DNA of 64,000 nucleotides from Caulobacter vibrioides (GTDB taxonomy: Bacteria > Pseudomonadota > Alphaproteobacteria > Caulobacterales > Caulobacteraceae). Shown here one piece after another: positions 35,113 through 44,729 of this stretch (its first letter is position 1; each line of letters begins with the position of its first letter). The notes below the pieces were generated by a model that saw only the letters and a program-made list of their open reading frames with translations, was not told where the DNA came from and did not search any database. The DNA is taken from positions 1 through 64,000 of the forward strand of contig LNIY01000071.1 of the NCBI GenBank assembly GCA_001449105.1. Direction: 5' to 3'. Position numbers and translations under genes: made by a program.

Positions 35113-35502
35113 TCAGAAGAAGTCGAGTTCGCCGGCCTCGGCGCCCCAACCCGAATGCTCCTGGTCCGAACGCAGGCGCACGACGAGATCGGCCAGGCCC
35201 AGGCCTTCGAGCAGCGGGTCGACCGACAGGCTCCATTCGCCGGAGGCGTGCTGGCTGATACGGGCCAGGACGTCCGACAGTCCGTGCAGGCGCTGGCTCA
35301 GCTCGTCCAGGGCCTGCAGGCGGGTGATGTTCTCGAGCGCGGCGCCGCCGGGGGCCAGTTCGCCCGCCACGTGCTCGCACTCGCGGCAGATCGTCGCCGC
35401 GGCCGCCAGTTCGGCCGCCAGCCGGCGCGACAGCTCGCCCACCGGAAGCTGGTGATCCGGTGAGACGATGACTTCGGCGGCGGCGGTCGACGGGGCGGTC
35501 AT
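35113..35502 (-). CDS. cheU: Chemotaxis operon protein CheU
   Basis: A 129-residue Ala-rich helical protein in the cheU position of the Caulobacter che operon, between cheD and the third cheY. The segment AAATICRECEHVAGEL near 36-51 contains two Cys. It ends in DQEHSGWGAEAGELDFF, and CheD upstream ends in the similar acidic-hydrophobic DLELF. The ATG at 35502 lies 5 bp after the cheD stop. No enzymatic motif is visible and the function is not established. Confidence 0.72.
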   Translation of the reverse strand: MTAPSTAAAEVIVSPDHQLPVGELSRRLAAELAAAATICRECEHVAGELAPGGAALENITRLQALDELSQRLHGLSDVLARISQHASGEWSLSVDPLLEGLGLADLVVRLRSDQEHSGWGAEAGELDFF

Positions 35503-35507
35503 GAGGA

Positions 35508-36083
35508 CTAGAACAGCTCCAGGTCGCCGGCGTTGGACGCGGGCTGGGGAATGGGGGCGGGACGACGCACTTCCTGCGGCGCGTTGTCGACGGCCACGAG
35601 GCGCTGGCGCACCCGGCCGGTGACCGGCCAGAACTCGACCCGGCGGGCCGAGACGCCGCCGACGCTGGACGAGACGATCGGGATGCCTTCGTCGCGCAGG
35701 AAACGCTCGGCGAAGGCCGCGTTGCTGGCGCCGACGTCCGACAGGCTGTCGAACAGCTTGCCGCCGCCGAAGATCTTGGCCTCCAGTCGCTCGCGGCGGG
35801 CGCCCTTCTTCAGCAGGCCGTTGATCAGCAGTTCCATCGCGTAGGCGCCGTAGCGCACGGCGTCGCCGCCGCTGCCGCCCCGGCCGTCGCCGGCGTCGGG
35901 CAGCAGGAAGTGGTTCATGCCGCCGACCCCGGCCTGGGGATCGCGGATGCAGGCGGCGATGCACGAGCCCAGCACCGTGGTCATCACCACGTTGGGATCG
36001 GTCGAGACATGGCTTTCGCCCTGGGTCACGTGGACCTTGGTCGCGCGCAGCTCGTCGTCGTGAGAATAATCCCTGCCGATCAT
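35508..36083 (-). CDS. cheD: Chemoreceptor glutamine deamidase CheD
   Basis: A 191-residue CheD that deamidates receptor glutamines before methylation. The catalytic Cys is in [12 protein letters not shown] near 39 and the His in [10 protein letters not shown] near 55, with IFGGGK near 104. The start overlaps the cheY2 stop (ATGA). It ends in a Pro-rich stretch and GDLELF. CheR and CheB are in the same operon. Confidence 0.93.
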   Translation of the reverse strand: MIGRDYSHDDELRATKVHVTQGESHVSTDPNVVMTTVLGSCIAACIRDPQAGVGGMNHFLLPDAGDGRGGSGGDAVRYGAYAMELLINGLLKKGARRERLEAKIFGGGKLFDSLSDVGASNAAFAERFLRDEGIPIVSSSVGGVSARRVEFWPVTGRVRQRLVAVDNAPQEVRRPAPIPQPASNAGDLELF

Positions 36084-36469
36084 GTCAGCTGTCCGAACAC
36101 TTGCTCGATCTTGTCGCGCAGGCCCTGCACGGTGAACGGCTTGACGCAGTAGTTGTTGACCCCGAACTGCACGGCGCGCTGCACCAGCTCGCGGTCGGCG
36201 CGGCCGGTCAGCATGACGAAGGCGGTCTGGCGGATCGGCGGATGCGAGCGCACGGCGCGCAGCAGGGCCAGGCCGTCCATCTTCGGCATGTTGAAGTCCG
36301 AGATCACCAGGTTGGCCGGCTTGGCCAGGAGGTTCTTCAGGGCCTCTTCGCCGTCGGGGGCCTCGCGGATGTCCTTGAAGCCGATCTGCTGCAGCGCGTT
36401 GCGGATCAGCGCGCGCATGGTCAGCTGATCATCGACGACGAGAACGGAAATGGAGCTTGCTTGGGGCAT
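36080..36469 (-). CDS. cheY2: Chemotaxis response regulator CheYII
   Basis: A 129-residue single-domain receiver. Acidic pocket VVDDQ near 11, phospho-acceptor Asp in [13 protein letters not shown] near 58, Thr in VMLTGRA near 87, Lys in YCVKPFTVQ near 110. CheA is the expected donor and the flagellar switch or another partner the target. It lies 4 bp after cheB and overlaps cheD by four bases. Confidence 0.93.
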   Translation of the reverse strand: MPQASSISVLVVDDQLTMRALIRNALQQIGFKDIREAPDGEEALKNLLAKPANLVISDFNMPKMDGLALLRAVRSHPPIRQTAFVMLTGRADRELVQRAVQFGVNNYCVKPFTVQGLRDKIEQVFGQLT

Positions 36470-36473
36470 GGGA

Positions 36474-37502
36474 CTATCGCCTCGCGGAGGCCAGATCGAG
36501 GATGGATTGGCCGATGGAGGACAGGGAAACCTGCTTCTCCACGGCCCCGATTTCTTGGGCGGCGCGCGGCATGCCGTAGACGACGCAGCTGGCTTCGTCC
36601 TGGCCCACCGTGCGGGCGCCGGTCTGGCGCATCTGCAGCAGGCCCTGGGCGCCGTCGCGGCCCATGCCGGTCAGGATCGCGCCGACGGCCTTTTCGCCGA
36701 CGGCCTGGGCCACCGAGCGGAACAGCACGTCGACCGAGGGCCGGTGGCCGCTGACCGGGTCGCCGGCGACCAGGCGGCAGCGCAGGCCGGCCGAGCGGAC
36801 GACTTCAAGGTGCGTGGCGCCGCCGGGTGCGACATAGACCTTACCGACTTCCAGCAGCGCGCCGTCGGTGGCTTCCTGCACCTTGGCCCCGCTGGCGCGG
36901 TCGAGGCGCGCGGCGAAGCTGGCGGTGAAGGTCGCCGGCATGTGCTGGGTGATGACCGTCGGCGGGCAGGTCTCGGGGAACTGCGACAGAATGGTCAGCA
37001 GCGCCTCGACGCCGCCGGTCGACGAGCCGATGGCCACGACGTCGCCCGAGGGCAGGTAGTTGCCGCGGCGGGCGGCGACCGGAGCGGCGTCGGCCTTGGT
37101 GCGGACCGAGGCGCGGGCCGCGGCCTTCACCTTCTCGGCGACTTCCACGAGGGCCTCGGCGGTGCCGGTGGCGGTGGTGGGCTTGCCCACGCAGTCGACG
37201 GCGCCCAACTCCAGCGCGCGCAGGGTCATCTCGGCCCCGGCCTGGGTCAGGCTGGAGACCATGACGACCGGCATCGGCCGCAGGCGCATGATCTTCTCGA
37301 GGAACTCGATGCCGTTCATGTTCGGCATCTCGATGTCGAGGGTCACGACGTCGGGGTTCAGGGCCTTGATCATGCCGCGGGCCTCGAACGGGTCGCCGGC
37401 GGCGCCGACCACCTCGATTTCGGGATCGCGGTTGAGGGCGGCCGTGATCAGGCCGCGCATGGTCGCCGAGTCGTCGACGACGAGGGTGCGGATCTTGGCC
37501 AT
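36474..37502 (-). CDS. cheB: Chemoreceptor methylesterase/deamidase CheB
   Basis: A 342-residue enzyme removing methyl groups from receptors. An N-terminal receiver (DDSATMRGL near 9; phospho-acceptor in [13 protein letters not shown] near 57) is followed by a short linker and the esterase domain. The catalytic triad is Ser in [10 protein letters not shown], His in [10 protein letters not shown] and Asp in GMGRDGAQG. Two bp separate it from cheR. Confidence 0.96.
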   Translation of the reverse strand: MAKIRTLVVDDSATMRGLITAALNRDPEIEVVGAAGDPFEARGMIKALNPDVVTLDIEMPNMNGIEFLEKIMRLRPMPVVMVSSLTQAGAEMTLRALELGAVDCVGKPTTATGTAEALVEVAEKVKAAARASVRTKADAAPVAARRGNYLPSGDVVAIGSSTGGVEALLTILSQFPETCPPTVITQHMPATFTASFAARLDRASGAKVQEATDGALLEVGKVYVAPGGATHLEVVRSAGLRCRLVAGDPVSGHRPSVDVLFRSVAQAVGEKAVGAILTGMGRDGAQGLLQMRQTGARTVGQDEASCVVYGMPRAAQEIGAVEKQVSLSSIGQSILDLASARR

Positions 37503-37504
37503 GC

Positions 37505-38383
37505 TCAGACCCCCGTCTTGCGATAGGCGGTCAGGCCGCAGCTCTCGAAGCCGCGCACGTTGGCGCCGACGCGTTCGGAGTGGCCGACATAGAGCTTGCC
37601 GCCCGGCGCCAGCAGCGGCGCGAAACGGCTCCAGACCCGCTCCTGGGTCGGTTCATCGAAATAGATCACGACATTCCGGCAGAAAATGGCGTCGAACGGA
37701 CCCTTCATCGGCCACGACGTACCGTTGAGGTTCAGCTCGCGGAAGGCGACGAGGCTGCGCGCGGCCTCGCAGACCCGCCAGGCGCGGCGGTCGCTCGGAT
37801 CACGCTCGAAAAACTGGCCGCGCATCGATTGCGACACGCCTTCCAGCAGGTGTTCGTCATAGACGGCGGTCCGGCCGGTGGCCAGGACGTTGGTGTCGAT
37901 GTCGGTGCCCAGGATGCGGATGTCCAGTTCGGCGGCGTTGGGCCACACCGACAGCACCGTGAAGGCCATCGAATAGGGTTCCTGGCCCGACGAACTGGCG
38001 GCCGACCACAGGCGCAGGCGGCGACCGGCGCGCACCTGATCGGCGATCGGCTCCAGGATGTTGGCGCGCAGGTCGTCGAAGTGGTGCGGCTCGCGGAAGA
38101 AGCGGGTGACGTTGGTCGTCAGGGCCCGCAGCATTTCCTGGCTTTCGTCGCGACCCTGCTCGCTGGTCACGAAGACGCAGTATTCCTTGAACGAGCGCAT
38201 GCCCAGCGCGCGCAGGCGCTTGGCCAGGCGCGAATAGACTAGCGTCGCCTTGGTGTCGGGCAGGCTGATGCCGGCCATGCCGTAGAGGATCTCGGCGATG
38301 CGCTTGAAGTCCTGGGTCGTGAACGCGAACTCGCCATCGACGATGGCTTCGCGGCGATCCGTGGGGGCGGAAGCGAAGGTCAT
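37505..38383 (-). CDS. cheR: Chemoreceptor methyltransferase CheR
   Basis: A 292-residue S-adenosylmethionine-dependent methyltransferase acting on receptor glutamates. An N-terminal helical domain precedes [10 protein letters not shown] near 87, the SAM-binding [15 protein letters not shown] near 119 and [14 protein letters not shown] near 218. The usual SAG-C-S-TGEEPYS is slightly altered. The start overlaps the cheW stop as TGATG. Both chemoreceptors nearby end in W-E-E-F/Y tails that could tether CheR. Confidence 0.95.
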   Translation of the reverse strand: MTFASAPTDRREAIVDGEFAFTTQDFKRIAEILYGMAGISLPDTKATLVYSRLAKRLRALGMRSFKEYCVFVTSEQGRDESQEMLRALTTNVTRFFREPHHFDDLRANILEPIADQVRAGRRLRLWSAASSSGQEPYSMAFTVLSVWPNAAELDIRILGTDIDTNVLATGRTAVYDEHLLEGVSQSMRGQFFERDPSDRRAWRVCEAARSLVAFRELNLNGTSWPMKGPFDAIFCRNVVIYFDEPTQERVWSRFAPLLAPGGKLYVGHSERVGANVRGFESCGLTAYRKTGV

Positions 38384-38850
38384 CAGGCGGCCAGGGCCTC
38401 ACGTTCGGGCAGCAGGCGATCGAGCGAGATTTCGCTGATCATTCGGCCGTCGATGGAAATGATGCCGCGGATGAAGCTGCGAACGGTGTCGCAGGCCAGG
38501 TCCGGGGTCGGCTGCACGAGGTCGTCGGTGATCGACAGGATGTCCGACACCGCGTCGACCAGCATGCCGATCATGCGGTCGCCCGCCTTGACCACGATGA
38601 ACACGCTGCGGACGGTCGGCTCGATCACCGGCATGCCCAGGCGGCAGGCCAGGTCCATGATCGGCAGCACCGCGCCGCGCAGGTTGATGACGCCGCGCAT
38701 GTAGCCGGGCGACTGCGGAAGCGTCGTGGCCGGGCTCCAGCCGCGGATCTCGCGGACCGCCATGATGTCCACGCAGTATTCCTGCTCGCCCACGCGGAAC
38801 GAGATCAGCTCCCGACGCTCGGCGGTCGTGGTGATGATTTCTTCGGTCAT
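38383..38850 (-). CDS. cheW: Chemotaxis coupling protein CheW
   Basis: A 155-residue SH3-like scaffold linking receptors to CheA. Typical motifs are [21 protein letters not shown] (read in two parts), [20 protein letters not shown] split around 47-66, and [11 protein letters not shown] near 97. It lies 4 bp after cheA and overlaps cheR. Confidence 0.95.
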   Translation of the reverse strand: MTEEIITTTAERRELISFRVGEQEYCVDIMAVREIRGWSPATTLPQSPGYMRGVINLRGAVLPIMDLACRLGMPVIEPTVRSVFIVVKAGDRMIGMLVDAVSDILSITDDLVQPTPDLACDTVRSFIRGIISIDGRMISEISLDRLLPEREALAA

Positions 38851-38854
38851 CGGC

Positions 38855-41158
38855 TTATTCCGCGGCGATCAGGGTGGGTTCGACGGGACGGGGCGGTTCG
38901 CGGCGGCGCAGGCTGATCACCGCGTCGACGTCGAGGATCAGGGCCACGCGGCCGTCGCCCAGGATCGTCGCGGCGGCCACGCCGTCGACCTGCTGGTAGT
39001 TCTGCTCCAGCGACTTGATGACCACCTGGCGCTGGCCGTGGATGGCGTCGGCCACCAGGGCGGCGCGCGAGCCGTCCTCGCCCTCGACCAGCAGCACGAC
39101 GCCTTCGGTCGGCGGCGGCGAGGCCTCGCGGTAGCCCAGCGTCAGGCCGACGTCGATCAGCGGCACGAAGCTGTCGCGGACGGCCAGCACCGAGCCGACC
39201 GGGCCCAGCGGGCGAACTTCTTCGGGCTTGGGACGCAGGCTCTCGACGATGGCGGCCAGCGGCACCACCAGGGTCTCGCCGGCGACGTCGACCACCATGC
39301 CGTCGAGGACGGCCAGGGTCAGCGGCAGGCTGAGGGTGAAGGTCGAGCCCTGGCCCGGACGCGAGGTGATCGAGATGCGGCCGCCCAGGGCCTGCACCGA
39401 GCGCTTGACCACGTCCATGCCGACGCCGCGGCCCGAGACGTCCGAAATCTTGTCGGCGGTCGAGAAGCCCGGGAGGAAGATCAGGTTGTCGATCTCCTCG
39501 TCGGTCAGCTGCAGTTCCGGCGAGATCAGGCCCTTCTTGATCGCGATCGAGTGGACGCGCTCGCGGTTGATGCCCTTGCCGTCGTCGGAGACCTCGATGA
39601 CGATCCGGCCGCTGCGGTGCAGGGCGGCCAGGCGCACGACGCCTTCCGGGTTCTTGCCGGCCGCCTTGCGCTCCTCGGGGCTTTCCAGCCCGTGGTCGAT
39701 GGCGTTGCGCAGCATGTGGGTGATCGGGTCGGACAGACGCTCGATGACCGTCTTGTCGACCTCGGTGTTCTCGCCGTCCATCACCAGGCGGGCCTGCTTG
39801 CCCGTCATGCTGGCGACTTCGCGGACCAGGCGCGGCATGCGCTGGAACACCGACTTCACCGGCTGGGCGCGGATGGCCATGACGCTGTCCTGGATCTCGC
39901 GCGTCAGCTGTTCCAGCTCGTCGAGGCCCATGGCCAGGTTGGAGGAGGGGGCGATGCCGTATTCGCCGACGCGCTGCGCCAGCATGGCCTGGTTGATGAC
40001 CAGCTCGCCGACCAGGTCGATCAGGCGGTCGATGCGCTCGGGATCGACGCGGATCACCGACTGACCCGGACCCGGGACGTCGATCTGCTGGGTCTTGGCC
40101 GCGGCGGCCGGAGCGGCGGCGACGGGGGCCGGAGCGGGCGCCGGGGCGGCGACCGGCGCAGGAGCGGTCTCGACGACCGGCGCTGCGGCGACGGGGGCGG
40201 TCTCGACCACGACCGGGGCCTCAGCGAGGACCACCGGTTCGGGCGCGGCTTCGACCACGGCGGGCGCCGGGGCGTCGCCGGCCAGCAGCGCGGCCAGGGC
40301 GGCGTCGGGGGCCAGGCCCTCGCCGCGGGTGATTTCCAGGTCGCAGTCGCCGTCGACGAATTCGAAGACTTCGCGGATGGCGGTCTCGTCTTCCTCGGTC
40401 TCCAGGCGCACCGTCCAGGTGGCGTAGGCGGCCTCGGCGTCGAGCTGGTCCAGCGGCGGGATGGCGCTGGCGTCCAGGGTGGCCTCGATCGGACCCAGGC
40501 GCGCCAGTTCGCGCAGCAGCAGGGCGGTCTCGTTGGCCTTGCGGTAGAGGTCCGACTTCGGACGGATCGACACCGTCCAGACGTTGCCCACGGCGGCGGC
40601 GACGTCGGCCGCCTGCTCGTCGATGGTGATCGTCATCGGCTGGAAGTCGAAGCCGAGGTCGTCGTCGTCCAGGGCGTCGTCGGCCCCGATCAGGGCGTCG
40701 GCCGGCGCGGCGACCGGCGCGGCTTCGAAGGCCTCGACCACGGGCGCGGCGGCGACGGGCGCCGGAGCCGCGTTCGGGTCGGTGCAGGCCTTCAGCTCGG
40801 CGGCCATGGCGGCCGAGACGGCTTCGTCCACGACGCCCAGCCCGCGGGCCGAGCTGACATGGTCGGCCAGCACGTCCGAGGCGCGCAGCAGGGTCACGAC
40901 CAGGTCCGGGGTCGCAGGCACCTCGTTGGAACGCACGGCGTCGAGCAGGGTCTCGAACACGTGGGCGAAACGGACCAGCGGCTCAAGGCCGAAGGCGCCG
41001 GCGCCGCCCTTGATCGAGTGGACGGCGCGGAACACGGCGTTGACGGTGTCGCCGTCGTCGTTGCCGTCCTGCATGGCCAGGAGCCCGCCTTCGAGGTCGG
41101 CGAGCAGTTCCTCGCACTCCTGGAAGAAGGTGACCTTGATGGCCTCTAACTCGTCCAT
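38855..41158 (-). CDS. cheA: Chemotaxis histidine kinase CheA
   Basis: A 767-residue kinase that phosphorylates CheY and CheB. The P1 Hpt domain carries the phosphorylated His47 in [14 protein letters not shown] region at about 110-300 replaces P2 and is very Ala/Pro/Val-rich near 285-350. The dimerisation domain begins at [20 protein letters not shown]. The ATPase has the N box ([15 protein letters not shown]), G1 (SDDGKGI), F box (FLPGFST) and G2 ([10 protein letters not shown]). The C-terminal P5 CheW-like domain ends the protein. It lies 55 bp after cheY1. Confidence 0.97.
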   Translation of the reverse strand: MDELEAIKVTFFQECEELLADLEGGLLAMQDGNDDGDTVNAVFRAVHSIKGGAGAFGLEPLVRFAHVFETLLDAVRSNEVPATPDLVVTLLRASDVLADHVSSARGLGVVDEAVSAAMAAELKACTDPNAAPAPVAAAPVVEAFEAAPVAAPADALIGADDALDDDDLGFDFQPMTITIDEQAADVAAAVGNVWTVSIRPKSDLYRKANETALLLRELARLGPIEATLDASAIPPLDQLDAEAAYATWTVRLETEEDETAIREVFEFVDGDCDLEITRGEGLAPDAALAALLAGDAPAPAVVEAAPEPVVLAEAPVVVETAPVAAAPVVETAPAPVAAPAPAPAPVAAAPAAAAKTQQIDVPGPGQSVIRVDPERIDRLIDLVGELVINQAMLAQRVGEYGIAPSSNLAMGLDELEQLTREIQDSVMAIRAQPVKSVFQRMPRLVREVASMTGKQARLVMDGENTEVDKTVIERLSDPITHMLRNAIDHGLESPEERKAAGKNPEGVVRLAALHRSGRIVIEVSDDGKGINRERVHSIAIKKGLISPELQLTDEEIDNLIFLPGFSTADKISDVSGRGVGMDVVKRSVQALGGRISITSRPGQGSTFTLSLPLTLAVLDGMVVDVAGETLVVPLAAIVESLRPKPEEVRPLGPVGSVLAVRDSFVPLIDVGLTLGYREASPPPTEGVVLLVEGEDGSRAALVADAIHGQRQVVIKSLEQNYQQVDGVAAATILGDGRVALILDVDAVISLRRREPPRPVEPTLIAAE

Positions 41159-41213
41159 TCCAACGTTCCTAAAACGAGAGAGTCTTCAGTGCCCCGGGGA
41201 GGGGAAAGCGACG

Positions 41214-41579
41214 TCAGGCCGCGACGCGGCGGATGGCGTCGACCAGCTTTTCCGGGTTGAACGGCTTGACGATCCAGCCCGTGGCGCCGGCGCGGCGCGC
41301 GCGGTCCTTCTTGGCCGGGTCGCTTTCCGTGGTCAGCACCAGGATCGGGATGGCGCGATAGTCGTCGTCGACCCGCACCGCCTCGATGAAGCCGAAGCCG
41401 TCCAGCTTGGGCATGTTGATGTCGGTGATAATCACGTCGGGGCGATGGGCCGAAAGAACTTCCAGCCCGTGCTCGCCGTCGACCGCTTCGACGACGTTGA
41501 ACCCGGCGCCGGCGAGGGCCATGCGCAGCATGTCCCGCATCGTTCGGGAATCATCGACCGTGAGGACCGTCCGCGTCAC
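41214..41579 (-). CDS. cheY1: Chemotaxis response regulator CheYI
   Basis: A 121-residue receiver with a GTG start at 41579 that overlaps the cheX stop (GTGA). Acidic pocket VDDSRTMRDML near 8, phospho-acceptor in VIITDINMPKLDG near 53, Thr in VLTTESD near 83, Lys in WIVKPFNPEKL near 105. The most CheY-like of the three receivers in the operon. Confidence 0.92.
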   Translation of the reverse strand: MTRTVLTVDDSRTMRDMLRMALAGAGFNVVEAVDGEHGLEVLSAHRPDVIITDINMPKLDGFGFIEAVRVDDDYRAIPILVLTTESDPAKKDRARRAGATGWIVKPFNPEKLVDAIRRVAA

Positions 41580-41860
41580 GATTGAACTCCATGAATATCC
41601 GCCGAAAGAAGCGCCCCTTCGGCGCCGAACAGACGGGTGGTTTCGACAAAGGCCTCCGAAGGGGCCCGGATAGAGAAGGACTTTCCGTCCGCCGCCCAGG
41701 CGGTCTTGGCCGCCAGGAGCACTTGCAGGCACAGGCCGCCGAGACGGCGGACCTGGCCGGCGTCGACCTCGACGGCGTCGCCGCGGCGTTCCAGGAACGC
41801 GGCCTTGAGGGGACCCGACGCCTTCAGATCAAGCGTTTCGGGCAGCGAAAGGACAGTCAT
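41576..41860 (-). CDS. cheX: STAS-domain chemotaxis protein, named CheX in Caulobacter
   Basis: A 94-residue STAS-like protein (SLPETLDLKASGPLKAAF near the start, VEVDAGQVRRLGGLCLQVLL in the conserved core, split by one loop). This is the second gene of the Caulobacter che operon and is not the CheY-phosphatase also named CheX in other bacteria. The core lacks the usual phosphorylatable Ser of anti-sigma antagonists (AGQVRRLGG). Its ATG overlaps the mcpA stop as TGATG. Role unknown. Confidence 0.82.
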   Translation of the reverse strand: MTVLSLPETLDLKASGPLKAAFLERRGDAVEVDAGQVRRLGGLCLQVLLAAKTAWAADGKSFSIRAPSEAFVETTRLFGAEGALLSADIHGVQS

Positions 41861-43827
41861 CAAAACTCCTCCCAGCCGTCGCTGACCGGGGCGGCCGCTG
41901 CGGCGGCTCCGCCACGGCCGGGCCGGGCGAAGGCGCCGAGCCGGGCGCGTTGCTCGGCGACGGGGTTGCGGGCCGGCGAGTCGACGGCGACGTCGGCCTC
42001 GCGCGGGCGTTCAAAGCGTTGGCTCGAACCCTCACCCACACGGAAGCGACCGATCAGGCGCACCAGCTCCGCGGTCTCGCCCTTCAGCGAGTGCGTCGCG
42101 GCGGTCGACTGCTCGACCATGGCGGCGTTCTGTTGGGTCACCTGATCCATCTGGTTGACGGCGGTGTTGACTTCGTTGAGGCCGGTCGCCTGCTCGGCCG
42201 CCGAGGCGGCGATTTCGGTGACCAGGGCGTCGATTTCGCCGACCTTCACGACGATCCGCTGCAGGGCCTCGCCGGTCTGGCCGACCAGGCTCACCCCCGC
42301 AGAGACCTGCTGGGTCGACGACGAGATCAGGGTCTTGATCTCCTTGGCGGCCTCGGCCGAGCGCTGGGCGAGCGCGCGGACTTCCTGGGCGACCACCGCG
42401 AAACCACGTCCCGCTTCGCCCGCCCGGGCGGCCTCCACCCCGGCGTTGAGCGCCAGGAGGTTGGTCTGGAAGGCGATCTCGTCGATCACGCCGATGATCT
42501 GGCTGATCTGCTTGGAGGAATTTTCGATTTCGCCCATCGCGGACACTGCCTGATGGACGACCTGGCCGGAATGCGTCGCTTCGCCACGGGTGGTCGAAAC
42601 CACGTCCGAGGCCTGGCGGGCGCCCGAGGCCGTGCGGCGCACGGTGGCGGTCAGCTCGTCGAGGGCGGCGGCGGTTTCTTCCAGGCTGGCGGCCTGCTGC
42701 TCGGTGCGGCGCGACAGGTCGTCCGAGGCGTGGGCGATTTCGTCCGCGCCGGTGCTCAGGCCGTCGGTCGAGGCGGCGATGACCTTCACCGTGTCTTGCA
42801 GCTGGGCGATGGCGCCGTTGAAGTCGTCCTTCAGCTTGGCGTACTCGCCCGGGAAGGCGGCGGTGACGCGGAAGGTCAGGTCGCCCTGGGCCAGGCGTTC
42901 CAGGCCCTCGGCCAGCGAGCTCACCACCAGGGCGCTCTCGCGGGCGGCGGCGGCGGCGGCCTGTTCCTTGGCGCGGCGCTCGTCGGCGGTCAGGGCGGCG
43001 GTCTTTTCCTGTTCGGCGCGCAGCTGCTCCAGGTGCAGCTGGTTGTCGCGGAACACCTTCAGCGACCGCACGATGGCGCCCAGCTCGTCCCCACGGGTCA
43101 GGCGCTCGAGATCGATGCCGTTGTCGCCCTTGGAGAGCTTCTCGGTGGCGCCGGCGATGTCGGCGATCGACTTGCGGGTGGTCATCACCGTCAGGAAGGC
43201 CAGGGCGCCGACGGCGGCCAGGGTGATCAGCGACAGGACGATGGTGATGCTGATGGCGGCGGAAGCCTCGGCCTGGCGCTTGGCGGCCTGGCTCTTGGCG
43301 CGGTTGGCGGCGTCGTCGACCACCTTCTGCAGCTGCGCGGCCATCTTGACGTACTGGTCTTCGAAGCTGCCGGCGAAGCTCATGGCCATGCCCGCGTCGA
43401 CGTCGACCATGCCGCTGACGGTGTCGACGGCGCTGCGGCACTCGGCCAGCGCCTTGACCAGGGCGTCGATCTTCGGACGCTCCGAGGCCGGAAGACGGCC
43501 GGAGAGGGCCTTCATTTCCTTGCCCAGGGTGTCGAACTCGGCGAGCAGTTCGGTGATGCGCGGGCCGGCGGGAGCGGCCATCGGGTCGGCCTTGGAGGCC
43601 AGGATCTGGTAGAGCTTGCCGTGAGAGTCGGTGATGCGGCGCGACAGCGACTGGATCTCGCTGTTGGTGCGCATGTCGGTCTCGACGACCTGCTGCAGCG
43701 CCGCCGACTGGCTCTTCTGCACGACGATGGACCCGACGGCCATGGCCGCCAGCATCAGCAGAGCGAAGGCCGGCGCGAAGCCGATTTTTATGATCAACGG
43801 CAGATCGACGAGTCGAAAGCGCTTCAT
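41860..43827 (-). CDS. mcpA: Transmembrane methyl-accepting chemotaxis protein McpA
   Basis: A 655-residue chemoreceptor, first gene of the che operon. Transmembrane helix 1 is at about 13-34, a helical periplasmic sensor at about 35-185, and helix 2 at about 190-213. A HAMP domain ([20 protein letters not shown]) and a second HAMP-like segment precede the long coiled-coil signalling domain. The hairpin tip is [21 protein letters not shown] read near 495-515, with [15 protein letters not shown]. The C-terminus GWEEF resembles the CheR-binding pentapeptide. The ATG at 43827 follows GAGGGGA. The ligand is unknown. Confidence 0.95.
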   Translation of the reverse strand: MKRFRLVDLPLIIKIGFAPAFALLMLAAMAVGSIVVQKSQSAALQQVVETDMRTNSEIQSLSRRITDSHGKLYQILASKADPMAAPAGPRITELLAEFDTLGKEMKALSGRLPASERPKIDALVKALAECRSAVDTVSGMVDVDAGMAMSFAGSFEDQYVKMAAQLQKVVDDAANRAKSQAAKRQAEASAAISITIVLSLITLAAVGALAFLTVMTTRKSIADIAGATEKLSKGDNGIDLERLTRGDELGAIVRSLKVFRDNQLHLEQLRAEQEKTAALTADERRAKEQAAAAAARESALVVSSLAEGLERLAQGDLTFRVTAAFPGEYAKLKDDFNGAIAQLQDTVKVIAASTDGLSTGADEIAHASDDLSRRTEQQAASLEETAAALDELTATVRRTASGARQASDVVSTTRGEATHSGQVVHQAVSAMGEIENSSKQISQIIGVIDEIAFQTNLLALNAGVEAARAGEAGRGFAVVAQEVRALAQRSAEAAKEIKTLISSSTQQVSAGVSLVGQTGEALQRIVVKVGEIDALVTEIAASAAEQATGLNEVNTAVNQMDQVTQQNAAMVEQSTAATHSLKGETAELVRLIGRFRVGEGSSQRFERPREADVAVDSPARNPVAEQRARLGAFARPGRGGAAAAAAPVSDGWEEF

Positions 43828-44175
43828 GACAAATCCCCTCCAAGAGACGGCCGTGCCCACGGACCGTCCGCAATGTGGGGCGATCATCACGATAGATTCC
43901 TAATTCTTCCTGACTTTGGTTAAGGATGATGGCCGCACCCTGTCGCACCCCCTGTCGCACCCCGTATCGATGTGTGCGTACGCGCGCATATTTGAGTCTA
44001 GAGTGGGGTGAATGTGGCGGCTTGGCGGCATTCACAAGTCATTATGGTTATCGATAAGTAAATATCGATTATTCTTCGGTGACTCAGACTATCTTAACTT
44101 GCGGCTGCGAAAAGGTGCAGGCGTCCGGTTGGCGCAACGTCCAACGGACGAACAAAAAATACTAGGAGCAGCGGG
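43828..44175. promoter_or_regulatory. Divergent promoter region of mcpA and the small secreted protein
   Basis: 348 bp without a gene. Three GANTC sites occur: GATTC 43895, GAGTC 43994, GACTC 44081. TTATCGATAA (about 44048-44057) is a palindrome followed by ATATCGAT. CGTCCGGTTGG/CCAACGGACG (44122-44150) forms a stem with one bulge just before the small gene's ribosome-binding site AGGAG. In C. crescentus mcpA is cell-cycle controlled; these sites are candidates for that. Confidence 0.4.
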
Positions 44176-44487
44176 ATGAAATATCCGATCGCTATTGCCG
44201 CGGGAATCGCCGGCAGCTTTTTCGTCGCTCAGGCCGCTTCGGCCGCCGGCGGTTTCGAAGATCAAATGGGCCGCTGCCTGCAGCAGTTCGCCAACACCAA
44301 GGACGCCGCCCAGGTGATGCTTGAGTGCACCGCCGACGCCGGCAAGCTCTCGGCCTGCAAGGTCGTGGACAACAGCGCGGCCGGCAAGGGCTTCGACAAG
44401 GCGGCCATGTGCATCGCCGAGAAGCTGCCGATGGGCTCGAAGACCGGCACCGTGAAGGTTCCGTTCCGCTTCCCGGGCGGCGCGTAA
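44176..44487 (+). CDS. Small secreted protein resembling a TonB C-terminal domain
   Basis: A 103-residue exported protein. The signal peptide covers residues 1-23 (ASAAGG). The mature part has ECTADAGKLSACKVVDNSAA and GKGFDKAAMCIAEK, ending VKVPFRFPGG. The pattern (Cys..G.L..C.V....P.GKGF..AA......, final V.(V/I)P.RF) matches Caulobacter TonB C-terminal-like proteins, where the last strand is V.IPIRF. It lacks a membrane anchor, so it is a free periplasmic version. It is divergent from mcpA with AGGAG before the ATG. Role unknown; competition with TonB or a decoy for TBDR boxes is speculation. Confidence 0.72.
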   Translation: MKYPIAIAAGIAGSFFVAQAASAAGGFEDQMGRCLQQFANTKDAAQVMLECTADAGKLSACKVVDNSAAGKGFDKAAMCIAEKLPMGSKTGTVKVPFRFPGGA

Positions 44488-44630
44488 GACTTACGCGCCT
44501 TCCCAGAGGGGGTCCAAGCGCCTCCGCTGGTCCAGGCCGGCGCATCCCGCACGGGACGCGCCACGGCCGGATCGGCGGGGGCGTTTTGCTGTCTGGACTA
44601 TGCCGCGCAAGTAAAGCCTGACCCTTCGCC

Positions 44631-44658
44631 AAGAAAAAGGCCCGCCGAGCGGCGGGCC
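44631..44658 (-). terminator. Intrinsic terminator of the globin-coupled receptor gene
   Basis: GGCCCGCC/GGCGGGCC is a perfect 8-bp stem with a 4-base loop, followed on the minus strand by TTTTTCTT. The gene's stop is 71 bp upstream. Confidence 0.85.
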
Positions 44659-44729
44659 GAGGGTCTAGGAGACGCGCGAAGAAACCAACCGGGATGCGTT
44701 ACGCTACGCCGCGTCCCGGCTTACCAAAA

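Noticed and set aside
35113-35964. 283-codon form of cheU reaching into cheD
   Set aside because: The N-terminal part is the shadow of cheD. The ATG at 35502, 5 bp after the cheD stop, gives the expected size.
44539-44562. Hairpin after the small secreted protein gene as an intrinsic terminator
   Set aside because: The stem has a mismatch and the only T-run is about 20 bp further downstream, so it was not called as a terminator.
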